From Straminergon stramineum (lineage: Eukaryota; Streptophyta; Bryopsida; Hypnales; Calliergonaceae): a DNA stretch of 64,000 nucleotides. Positions 24,790 through 36,900 of the stretch are shown piece by piece. The stretch spans positions 20,238,019 to 20,302,018 of the forward strand of contig OY987270.1 in the NCBI GenBank assembly GCA_963920665.1, in the 5' to 3' direction. The position numbers and the translations under genes were made by a program. Position 1 is the first letter of the stretch. Each line of letters starts with the position of its first letter. The notes beneath the pieces were generated by a model. The model saw only the letters and a list, made by a program, of their open reading frames with translations, was not told where the DNA came from and did not search any database.

Positions 24790-26400
24790 CTAGCGGGAAA
24801 CCTTTGTCTGTGCATAACAGGGTAGCAGTGAACGGTCTCTCGGGCCCGAGAATGCTTTGGAGCTCGCGGGATCATGTATACATTTGGCATGCTTGAGGCT
24901 CCCTCGCCAAATTTCACTGACAACAGCCACAATCTGGCTTGTCGGAAACTCATGACCAAAATCTATTTCTCGATCAAGAACTCGCCTATATATTCTCAGA
25001 TTTGCAAAAATCTCAAGCAATCCTCTCACCCGTGAAGGATTAGGGTTCACCTGTGTATACATGGCAGGGCATATACAATAGTTGTCCCGGGCCCGAGAGC
25101 TCCAGGGATTACAAAACATCATGCATAAGTTCAAGATAAGCTAGGCTATCTTGGCGGAGCACACTCACAATTGCTGATTCTGGCCTATTCGAAATTCACG
25201 ACCTTGATCGATTTCTCAAGATGTATCCCGCGTAGAGATACGCAAATTTTTCAAATACTCAATTACTAATCTCAGTTCTCAAGGATCTAGGATCACCTCT
25301 GTATGCATGGCATTGAAGTTACGAGAGCTCTCTTGGGACCGAGAGGTTCATGGAACCTAGAAAATCATGCCTAAATTCTAGATGCCTGAGACTACCTTAG
25401 CAAAGCAAACTTCCAGCAGGAGAATCTTGACTGTCCAAAACTGACGACCATAATGGATTTCTCAAGTGGAAATACTCTAATTGTCCAGAAACTCAATTAC
25501 TAATCCCAATTGTGTAAGCTTAGGGATCATTTGTCTATGCATGGCATTGAAGCTAGGAGATCTCTCTCGGGACTGAGAGGTACCCTAAACCCGTTAGATC
25601 ATGTATAAGGAAGAAATTCCTGAAGCTACCTCGACGAAGACTAAATACATCAAGTAAAGCTGGCCTGCCCAAAACTCCTGACCATAATAGATTTCTCGAG
25701 AGGTACCTGTGAGGAGATATGCTATTTGTCCAAAAACTCAGTTACTAATCCCAATAGTGCTAGCTCAGGGATTACCTGTTTATGCATGGCATGAAGGCTA
25801 CGAAAGCTCTCTCGAGACCGAGAGGTATTCTAAACCTGGACGATCATGCATAGCATGGGACAACCTCCGGCTATGTCAACGAAGGACACTCACAGGAGCA
25901 GAATTTTGACTGTCCAAAACTCACCAGAATAATTGATCTCACGAGTGGAGATACGTTCCTTGTCCCAAAACTCAGTTACTAATCCCAACAGTGCAGGCTC
26001 AAGGATCACTTGGCTATGCATGGCATTGAAGCGACGAAAGCTCTCTCGGGACCGAGAAGTACCCCAAACCTATACAGTCATGCATAACTTCGAAAGCCTA
26101 CGGCTACGTCAATGAAGGACACTTACAGGAGTAGAATTTTGACTGTCTAAAACTCACCAGAATAATTGATCTCACGAGTGGAGATACGCTCCTTGTCCCA
26201 AAACTCAGTTACTGATCCCAATAGTGCAGCCTCAAGAATCACCTGGCTATGCATGGCATTGAAGTGACGAAAGCTCTCTCGGGACCGAGAGATACCCCAA
26301 ACTTGTACATTCATGCATAACTTCGAATAGCCTGCGGCTACGTTGACGAAGGACACTTACAAGAGCCGAAGCATCAATGTCCTGAATTCACCAGAATAAT
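24790..26400. repeat. Tandem satellite, about 235-245 bp unit, seven copies
   Basis: A recurring unit contains TATGCATGGCATTGAAG, then a palindrome of the type CTCTCGGGACCGAGAG, then ATCATGCATA and AAACTCACCAGAATAAT. Palindrome positions are near 24836, 25090, 25333, 25560, 25806, 26037 and 26272, giving spacings of roughly 227-254 bp. The first two copies have the perfect form TCTCGGGCCCGAGA. A single copy of the same palindrome lies at about 21405, in an intron of the neighbouring copy-B gene. Confidence 0.8.
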
Positions 26401-27039
26401 AGATTTCCCAAGAAGTATTTCGCGTGGAGATTCCCTAACTGTAATGAATTTTCACTTATGCTCTCAAGACCTCAAGGAAATCAGAGCCCCTACATAACTC
26501 TCGTTCAAACCCCTCCGCTCTGCGGCAAAGACAAGTACGTCACAGCGAATGGAAATGTGAATGTCCTCAGGAACCCTAAAGTTAGATTTACGACATTTGT
26601 TGGAGTAAGAAGCAAAGACAATACCCTAGAGTATTCTCTTACAAAAGATTTGAGATTACTTGATTGTTTGTGTTCCTGTTCAATCGGTGAGGAGCCTCTT
26701 CTCCCGTGCCTGCAAGCTGACCACGCCGTAGTCGGAGGATTCGTTCCATTTTGATAATCCCAGTGATGCAGAAGCAAAGAAGGCGGAGAAGAAGATTGCC
26801 AATGCGATGCATAAACGGGCTGATTGACTAGGAGATGATGCGCTAATGGGAACCTAAGCTCGCAGCGCTACTTCAGCGATGGCGGCGCAATGACAGATTG
26901 TTACTGTTTTGGGTGTTAGGTTTGGATACCCCGAACCAAGGGGTTAGGTCAAGGCCAAGCTTGGATTCTTTGGCTGATATTTTCATGAGTATCTTCATTT
27001 CGCCTCTTCTTAAAATTCTACTGAATTGGTAGTTCTTTA

Positions 27040-27504
27040 GGGGAGCCGACCCATTCCTGACCATTTAAGTGTTTAGACTAATTTGAAGGTCGTCCTCTTG
27101 GGGGGGTAAATTTTGACATGTGTAGAAAAACAGTCTGCATGGTTTCCATAATTTTCCAAATTTGTCTTCCTCAAAGCAAGCTAACTATGAATTAATAAGC
27201 CAGAGATTCTATCCCTCCCATACTGGTGACATATGCGTTGGTATTCCGCTCATAGGTTGGAAACAAAATGGACAATGCTTTATTACTATGATGGAAAACT
27301 ATATCACAAAGTTATGTTTTCAATGAACTCCTCATAATGTGGTATGTAAATTTGGCTCACCGCCAAGTGTCATCTTACCAAGTAGGAATATAGTTCCCAA
27401 CTATTGTGTGTCAAAATTGATCATTTATTTCTTTCACATTGTACGGAAATAGAATAGCATACTTTGCCAAAATGGGGGAGTGGTCAGGAATGGGTTGCCT
27501 CCCC
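27040..27504. mobile_element. MITE with 24 bp inverted ends and TA duplication
   Basis: The left end GGGGAGCCGACCCATTCC and right end (reverse strand) GGGGAGGCAACCCATTCC continue as TGACCA and match at 22 of 24 positions. Both are flanked by TA (27038-27039, 27505-27506). The 465 bp interior has no ORF. Size, short inverted ends and TA duplication are typical of Stowaway/mariner-type non-autonomous elements; the family assignment is inference. Confidence 0.7.
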
Positions 27505-27506
27505 TA

Positions 27507-30500
27507 CAGCTATTAGAAAATGGCTGAACTATTTCTTTTTTGTATTTGGCTCCCTTTTATTCTGGAATGAGTCTACGGGTCAAGCCCTTTAAGGATGTAT
27601 CATCGATTATGGAATTGGTGGTATTTGATGAAGGAAACAGTGACCAAAGTTTTTCAATGTATTGTAAATACATGATCATGGTTGAAAGTATATAATAGTG
27701 TCTCAGAACTCATCTATTACAGAACTGTAAATGGATTGTAAAGCTAATTACAACTAAGGGAATGTAAAGCTGAATAAGTGTTTTATTGATGGACCCACTA
27801 CAAGAGATGAGGGTAACTTAAAGAGGAAACATTAGTAAGGAATTGTTGAAGTTTGTCTCCCATTCCTGGAAGGTCACGTATGGAAGTAGAATTCAGTCAA
27901 CTGAAGTTCGGATTGCACATCGGTCAAGGTATGCTCGCAAAACACATAATTTTCGGTCGCAACTGTTGACTCATCCATTCAAGTAGTGTCTGCATAGTGC
28001 TTCCAGAAAGAATGCGCACAGTAATTTACTCTCCCTTTTTTACAAATTTTTCTATGTGAAGCAGTAAATTAAGGGACAACTGGAAAATGCGATTCGTTTG
28101 TCATTAGCAACTGTGAGAGTAGCATCGGTTTTTTCATGGTAGGGTAAGGCAAGACTGGAAGTGCATGAATTTCTTTATACTGCACGAGATATTGTGATTG
28201 TTGTCCAATTGTTTTGCATGCTCGCATACGACATAGGAGTCACACTTTTTGTATTCTCAGTGGTTCTACAGAGGATTTCGGCTTCACTTTAGAAACCATT
28301 CTTGTGGTTGCATGGTGCTTCAACGGATTGGGCGTTTTTTATCTTCTTTGTTCCAATTGTCCACTCTAACCAAACATTTTGAGGAAGGACATTTCAACGA
28401 AGAAGTGTTTTGTTATGCGACCGTCACTTCCAAAATCACAAAAGTTGTTGGATGCCACTTCTAAAATTGTGGGACTTTATTGTGTACAAAATTTGTTATT
28501 TACAACAAGATTTCTAATATATTTGCTGATCATTGAAAATCAATGAAAATAAAAGTGTAATCGAGAACATTTTTTGAAATTAGTGGAAAAGAAACCAAAA
28601 CGCAGTCATAGACACTTTAATGGAAGAATTACTCATAATTTTTCCAACTCCTTCCCTTCCATCATATTTTCATTCTGCCACATTAATCTCCACCTCACAG
28701 CTCCTCCCTGTTCTGAGCATGAAAAATTGTCTACCGTTTTCCTTAGTTCCTTCATATAGTATGATACAGAGGTAATGCATACACACGGAGGAGGCACTAC
28801 AGTAGCGAAGGCAATAGCTCCCTCTCCAACAGCAGAAAAGTGTTTAGGAAAAAAGATGAAGTCTTCGCCTTAGTGCATGGTGTGCTTCTCTTCCTCCCCT
28901 TCCTCTTTATGACATTCCTTGACTCTTGCTTCGAATTTAAGTATCTTTTATCAAAACGTGTGCCTTCAAATTACTGTGTGTACCTGTCGCGATGTTGAAC
29001 TGAAGTTAGACTTCCAATAAATTTAGACAATTGTAGCAACTGATTACAGAAAATGGGGAAAGAAAGCAACAATTGAGTATGAGGAAAAAAGGCTCATAGT
29101 CACAATGGTATCAAAGTCACTTCACTTTGTCATCAAAGTCTATTAACTTATGAATTTGGATAATTAACTTCACTTTTGTTTGATGTAAATTGAATTCAAG
29201 TTTTCCAAGGACACAATTCACAAGACTAAATTTATCATACCTTTTGATATAGACTATCCCTTCCTGGTTCATGCGCGCCCACGGAGAATAATTCTAGCAC
29301 TACATTCGAATGAAGTATGCCAAAAGCACACTTCTTTGGTCTATCACCGTCTCCGTATGTTTCATAGAAGATCATCCAAATGTACTGTTTGGGGCGGACT
29401 GGAAGGGATTAATGGTATTCTAGATTCTTGAATGACACGTCTTGAAATTCTCCTTCTGCATGTCGCTCTTCAATGTGTTCCATACTGCTGGAAGCGGAAG
29501 ATTGGGATGTAGTCTACTGGGAGAGGACAACATCTACGGTTGATGCCAACGATCATGACATACATGCACGCATGCATCATCATGAAAACAAGTAGTACTG
29601 CATTCAATTCATGAACTCCTTCGCTGTGTGACTTTAATGTACATAAGCATATACTTAATTCCCCATCTTCAATAGTTATGCGACAATGACAATTTTGAAC
29701 TTCATTGGAAACGATATCATGCCTATCCTTATTGACTAAATACATTATACCTTCGCCCCAGTTTTTCATTTAGCACCTCACTTTCATTAAATTTACGCCC
29801 AACTTTGTCATTGTTTAGTCTCTTGTTCACATACTATACCGTATTTTAACTTCCAGAGAAACTACGTTTCCCCTTCATGTCTATTAGTATCCGTCATTGT
29901 TACGGTCCGCATATTACTTGTTCTTTATTGAACTTCCCTGCAAATTGTGTAGAAGGAGGGATTCCATTTTGCAAAATACCTGATCACTTGAAACTCATGA
30001 ATACTTTCCAAGTTGACGGCCTCTCTAATCGTATGATGATGACGCATCTTCTTCCTTTCCTCACTTGTCCATTTCATACATAACGGTACTGTTCAAAGCC
30101 ACTTACTATGCTCCTCAATTCTATCATTTTATGCACTCCTTGTTTTGAAGACGCAACATTCTGCATGACAAAATACTCGGCCAACTGATGAAGAGGATTC
30201 AATACAAATTTCAATGGATTTGCTACTAGGCACCTAATAAGAAAAGCAAAGACTCAACAAATCCATACATTCCCTGGCACTCGAGAAACATGGTCGTCTG
30301 TAGAGAATTTAAATGCTTGGACTCCTCACTTTCTACACAAACATGTTAGGGGCCATTAGTAACAGGATTCACAGTTGCAACCCAACGACGGCCATAGTCT
30401 TCCATTTCTGGTAACAAAGAAGAGGAATTAAAAAATTTGGAGCGGCTCAGTGGATCCCAATCACGTGCACATATGCTAATCTAGAGCTACCACACCATAA

Positions 30501-32135
30501 TAGAAGAAGATCCATTCTGTATTTCTCAGCCTTAACAAATGAATAGGACAACATACTGAATGGAAAAAGCACTGTAATTTTTATTCACTTGTGAATAAAT
30601 ACCAACATGGAATTCATGTCGACAATCATCCATGAATGTTTCCATAAAAATTTCCAGAATAATGTGTAGGCTATTCACTTTCTACAGGCATAAGGTACAT
30701 TAATGAACACATGGAACATTGACTAAAAAAATAATATTCCAAAGATATAACTATCTTTTTCTGGCCTATCAACAACATTCTTTACAATAATGTAGTGACT
30801 CCCCTCATGCAATCTCTGCATTGCAACACCTTCTAATTGTTGTGCCCTACAAAAAGATATGCAAACACATACAGAGGGTAGCATAGCTATTTGAAAGAAA
30901 CACCCTTGACCTAAATAAGTATACCGCAAGCTCATATTCCGCCCGTCCTCTATACTAGCAAAGCATGTCAATCTCAATTTCAAGATTATGTAAATCATTT
31001 TCAACGAATAATTGGAAATTATGAAATCAAAATCATTATCATCTGTTGAAAGAATAACAAAAAAAATCCTAGAAAATGCTTCGATGAGTGTAATGACAAG
31101 GTCCAGGTCCCACTACCCCTTGCGTAAAAAGTACCCCTTCAGAACAAGACCGTTCCTCTTCAAGAAGTCCACCATTTTCACTTTCGCTTGCATTGGAACT
31201 TTTGGAAGAAAACAACACAACAAAAACTCATAGTGTAGAACAATATATAATTGTTATTAATATGAAAGGATACCCACTCCTAGCTAGTTCGACCTACTAA
31301 ACATACCATTTGAAGTTCACCACATTCGTTCGTAGCTCGACGGAAATAATTGAACCTCTAATTCTGCATTGGCAAGATGACACATTTTTATGGAAAACTA
31401 AGAGCAATTATATTTCCACTAATGTTTAACAACACATACGAACGGAGAAATCCACCAAAAATTCACCTTAGTCATCCATCACTTTACACGAAGAGATACC
31501 AGAAATATGTTAAATTTCTAAAGAAGGCATTCACTTCGTGTAGCACAACTTTTCCACAACGATTTCTTCAATTACAATAAATTATTTAAAAAACATAGCA
31601 CGAGAGCATACTTGATAATGAGCCACTGAAGGCTGAACATTTTCTCCACCTATTAAATTGAACACACCTTCTTCATACAGAATGCAATATAAGCGGAATA
31701 TAATAATAACGACCAGTTTCAACCGAATGCCTTTTCCTTCTTGCTATTTCAACTACTCCACACTTTCACATACCTCAATTCTTTTGAAGTTTGAATCGCC
31801 TATAAGGGACATCTTCGACTTTCTCTTCATCCTACTACTACATTAACACAAGCATTATGAGAATTGACTTTCCTGTCACAATCGTGCAATAATATGAATG
31901 AATGAAAACATGCATTGACTGGAAACTCTATGATGTCAGACAATCACATGCAGTACTTCCCTCCATTCTTTTATGCTATGTGAATGACTACGAAAAGAAA
32001 ATTCAACCTGGGTACATACGTATGACAAAAAATCAATCAATCAATTCCTTACGCAATCGCACCTGTAACTTACAATGACTATAGCCACAAAAAAAATGGA
32101 ATGAAATGCATAACAGGTTCTTTCGTACGTACCAG
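27507..32135. other. Non-coding stretch between the MITE and element 2
   Basis: About 4.6 kb of AT-rich DNA. All ORFs are short, lack recognisable motifs and have no homologue elsewhere in the window. I see no supported gene or RNA. A CACTACAG string at 28795 has no visible partner. Confidence 0.4.
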
Positions 32136-32260
32136 GGTTGCTAGCATACGAGCTTGTGAGCATGAGCTTGTGAACGGGAGAAATAAAAGTGGAAAAAAAG
32201 AGCGAGGTACCCATGTCCGTGGTTGTACCTATTACCGTGGCTCCACTAAATATGGAATTT
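32136..32260. repeat. Left terminal inverted repeat of element 2
   Basis: GGTTGCTAGC starts the element, followed by CGAGCTTGTGAGCATGAG and, 80-110 bp in, CCGTGGTTGTACCTATTACCG. It matches the element 1 end (15990-16112) in inverted orientation along about 120 bp. Confidence 0.65.
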
Positions 32261-32449
32261 ATTGAAAGGTTATTTCATTGTTTTCTCAATTTTGAGTGAT
32301 CTATGAACATAAAAAGGAAAAAATACTTTGACATTAAGTTTGCATCCAGGAGAGGGTTTAGGGTATACTTAAAACCCACTCATCTCTTAGTTTCTCACAT
32401 TGGAATTCTTTTGGAAAAACACTTTGTTTAGGGTGATATTCCTTTGAAA

Positions 32450-33320
32450 TGGAACCATTTTATTAGTCGTGAAGAGTCTCTGGGTCATGAGAATATATTT
32501 ATCCTTTGACACTCTTTATTTTTTTGGACTCTCTCTACATGATGTGGATATATTTTTCATTCTCACCATTTTTTGGGTGTTCCAAGTTTAGGTGGGATTG
32601 ACTTGATTTTCTCTTTGAATACTAACACATGAATACAATTGTGTTGTAATGTTGAAATTCCTTTTTGTTCATGAAGACAAATAGTCAAAGACGTGGTTTA
32701 GGTGTATTTTGTTCACACTCAATATATTTCGATGGAGAGCCTCTATTGTTCTAATGTTTTTTCTCACCCTTTTTTCCTCATGAAGACTCTCGTGTCGTTG
32801 CAATGTAATTTTGTTTCACAATTTTTTGGGCATGAAGATTCTTGTGTCTAGGGTATGATTTTGGCACACCCTATTTCTTTCATGAAGTGTGGACTGCTAT
32901 TATTTTTTTGCAAACCCTAGTTTGTTTAGGAAGATTCTATTGTTATTGTTATGTTCATAATTTATCACACATAAGATTTTCTCATGGAGACTCTTCTGTT
33001 CTGGTAATTTTTTTTCACTCCCTATTTTTTTTCACTCCCTATTTTTTTTCATGCAGACTTTTTGGACTTCTGGCATGAATGTAATTTACTTCCTTACATC
33101 CATTTTTGGTGGTTTAATGTTTAGGGATAAGTGTATAGACATTTTTATTTTACCATCTATTTTGGGATAAGAGACTATGATTGTTGTGAAATTTTTTTTT
33201 TGTTCCAAACCCTATTCTAATTAGGAAGATTCTTGTGTTGGAATAATTTATTCTTTGACCCCCTATTATATTCCACGAAGAATTCAAGGATAGCATAATT
33301 AGGGCTTAGGATTTTGACAC
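32450..33320. repeat. Subterminal imperfect tandem repeats of element 2
   Basis: Repeated blocks of about 60-70 bp have the form CCCTATTTTTTTTCATGAAGACTCTTGTGT, written here with single-base variations and gaps. Each block carries a CATGAAGATTC or CATGGAGACTC. The same kind of block occurs inverted at 14690-15200. Subterminal repeats of this sort often bind transposases; that role is inference. Confidence 0.5.
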
Positions 33321-33939
33321 CAAATTTCTTCTTATTATAAATCATTTGTTACTATGTATAATTATTTTAATAGAACCTATTAGTTCTAGCTCAAGATCTA
33401 TGATTGGTATTAGGGAATAATTTCTAGCACTTTCCACACCCAAATGTCCTTCATAAGACATTTGGGTTGCTGGAAATTTATTTTAATTTTCTAGAACTAA
33501 TCATTTCAAAAAGACATTTTAGATGGCGTGATTTGTTTTTTTATTTTATCTAATAGGGTTTGGGAATTTAATACTATAATTTTTGTGAACTACTAAATCT
33601 TTATCATAGGGTTATTCATTAGATATGATTCATTACTTATTCTAATTTTGGGTCCACCCCATTTTCGAGGATGAACCCACTTCGCTTGGTGTGAATATTT
33701 CTTTCTTTTTGAAAATATATATTTTTATTTAGACACCTCATCAAACACTTCGCATTTGGAATAGTGTACATTGATTTCACTTCTTCAGACCCTACAATAG
33801 AATTTTTGACATGGTACATGATACTTGACTAGAAGAGAAAATGAATCACACAACATGTAGCCATAAAAGACACAAAACCAATCATAAAGAAAATCAAAAC
33901 ATAATGGGTTGACTCATAAGATATGTCAATCTCATGAGC

Positions 33940-36900
33940 CTAAGTCGAAGTAAACTCTGTCGCAGAATCCATGTCACTAGAAGAATTTGTGGTCTCTTTT
34001 CCCTCGGATGCTGATCCATCTATGAATTGTAAGACATTTAAAGCATATGAAGGGTTACAGTGTTTGGGTTTTGAAGTACCAAACTCCGCAAATGCTGAAG
34101 CTAGTTGCTCTGCATACACTGGAAGATCGAACGTTTTCTCTGGACTCAAGAGAAGTCTTCTTCTCTTCTTCACTACATTTGCGGACATCAATCCCTCACT
34201 GCTATAAACACAAATCATTGAATGTTAGAATCGTAAAGCATTACAATTACCATGCTGACCAATAATTAAGAAATGGAGAAACTTACTTACTAGGTCTAGC
34301 TCGGTGAACGAACTTGCGAGGTATTATGATCATGGCATTTGGATCCTGTCATGCTACTATTGCAGGCGCTTCGATAGTCGCAACTATTGCGACAGGAGGA
34401 GTGGTCTTTTTCATGGGCTCAAGGATAGATGAAAAAATTGTCTGATCCGACTCCAACGCCACAATGTGGTGTCCTGTTGCACGACATGCTATAATGGAGG
34501 CGCCTAAAAGAAAACCCAGAAATCAATAGCTCAATGGTTTAGGGTATGACATAAAAATTGAAAACCAACTTTTGAAAAGCCAAACTAACCTGTAGATGTT
34601 GTGCAATCGAGGACCAAGTCTCCCTCATTAGTAGTTCTTTCAATTATAAACTGGATGAATCGTGCGTCCTTCTCTCGAGCCCCGCGCCAGGGCATTTGAT
34701 CCATGTTGTTCATCAACATAGAGTCCTCAGTGGTGTAATTGATCAACAAGTCATCACGCTTGAGGTCAACTTTGGCCTTCAACATCGTTGTCGAGCGTTT
34801 GAAGAAGAAGTTGGACTTCCCTTTTGCACCTAGATCTTTTACTAAGAGGGTGATGCCGAACTTCAGAGTCTGCAAGCAAAAACAAGACATATATAAAGCA
34901 GAAGTTCAAGAGAATTATGAAATGAGAAATGCAAACAAAAGTTTGAAGAATGTATAAAATCGAACCGTGCTAGTTTTGTCAATAGCGGACGTCAAGTGCA
35001 CTCGATTCATGCCCATCTACTCTTTCTTTTTCACCATGTTGGGGTACTCTTGACATAATCCGGCAATGGTGCTTTTGGCATCCATGCTCCATGAATGGAA
35101 CACCACAATGCAACCGTGATCCTGCAAATGCTTTTTTGCAAAGAAAAATACTTGATAGATCATGTTGTACTCTGGATTTGAGTTCCAATAAGGCACATGA
35201 TTTTCTAGAAAGGACACCCCCGGCACTGGCAAATTCTCTTGGCAGTCGAATAGCATGAGGTCAAATCCTAGCCATTGATTGACCACCCCATTATACACCC
35301 TAGCCTTTCCTACCGCCATCTGCCATAACAAATTCAAACTCATGAGTCCTTATCATGTAGAAGGTGTGATAATGTACTAATATAGTGAAACTTTAGATTA
35401 CAAAATAATACAATTCATTTACCTTTCCGAGAAAGTCCATGACTTCGGTGTAGCAATTTGGACCCTCATTGATTTCATTGTCAACAACGTCTACAATAGA
35501 GACATTGAGCACTAATTCCTCCGATGTCACGTCATCATCATCACCTATGGCAATCACTTGTGTGCCTTGGGTGACCATCTCTTCGGTGAACTCCGGCAAT
35601 ATAGCCTTCCTCTTCATCCCATTGTGTACTCCAGCTTCCATTTGTGAGCCTTGATCTACCGTCAATGATGCCAGAACAACACCTTCTCTATCTTCTTTCT
35701 TCTTCCCTTTTGTCTTGGCCTTGTCGTCCTTTTCCTTTTCCTTCTCCTTCTCTACTAACTTGGCCACATGCTTTGCCTCCTTCTTCTCTCTGTTTTCCAA
35801 AGCAACTTGTATCCGAGCTGCTTTCCTCTTGTCATTGCTTTCCCTCCTCACAATGGCCCTCTCCCTTTGTTTATCAGTCAACCCTGCGAACTCGTCCACG
35901 TCCATGTCAATAGTTCCAATTCCCTCCAAAGAATTTTGCAATTCAACCTTTGACGGATGCATGTACGAGATCAGACAATCAATGTACCATCCGCCTCCAT
36001 TGAGGTGAGCTGTGGTATATGTTCGGAGTTGATTCGCAGTGTACATGCAATCTGCGAAACTACGGTCGAGAAAATGCGAGAGGAATGGAGGCAAGTCCTT
36101 TTTTGCAATTGCCCCTTTTGCCTCAAGCTCATGCTTGAAGTACGTGCAAAATAAGAAAGCATGACATCGATGATCAATAGAAAAATATCAAGGAAGGCAA
36201 GACTACTATTTCAACCTCTGAACTTCATGCAATACTACATGAGAACATTAATTTTAACTTAACCGAAATTTAGCTCAAAACATTACATTGAAGAGTTTAG
36301 AGGGAATAAAAATGTGGGGTCCAGTAAGTATTTGACAAACCACTGTCGGATCCGACAGTGGTTTGGAAGGTACCTCAAGGACCCCCCATTTCGGGTTCTT
36401 TCTTTCATTGTCTTTTTTCTGGTTTCTGGTTTTAGGGTCAAGAGAAACCTAGACATTATAGAATTGAAAGTATTGAAATATTGTAAATCAAATCATTAGA
36501 CAAGAATTTGAGCATACCAAAAAAGCACCCTTCGCACCGCCTGCTTTGACCCCTCACAAGTCATGAAATTGTCACTTTTTTTGAAGTAGTTTGTTCCTCT
36601 GAGGTGGGCCATGAAGCCTTGATCCCAAATCTTCCTCCTCCAACCTTCTATATATTCAGCCAAGGTCTCGGGTTGGAGTGGAACATTCATGTTGATGTTG
36701 ATTTGGTCTTGCCTCACCACGTTCTCAAAGTATTCTATAGTTGCATCTTCAATCTGTAAACACCCTAAATCATTTAACATTCAAAAAATACATATTGCTA
36801 TATAAAAACTATAAAAAAACATAGTTTTTTTCATTGAAAACTTTGAAGCTCTTAAAATCAAAATTATTACATATCAAATACTTACCCCGGCATACCAAAC

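Noticed and set aside
24790..26400. CRISPR-like array
   Set aside because: The unit is about 240 bp and repeats along its full length, so it is a tandem satellite, not short repeats with unique spacers.
28795..28815. CACTACAGTAGCG as a second CACTA end
   Set aside because: No partner end and no transposase-like ORF in the following 3 kb.
36336..36365. Perfect palindrome as a transcription terminator
   Set aside because: Intronic position in a plant gene, and a recurring family with its own inverted ends, do not fit a bacterial-type terminator.
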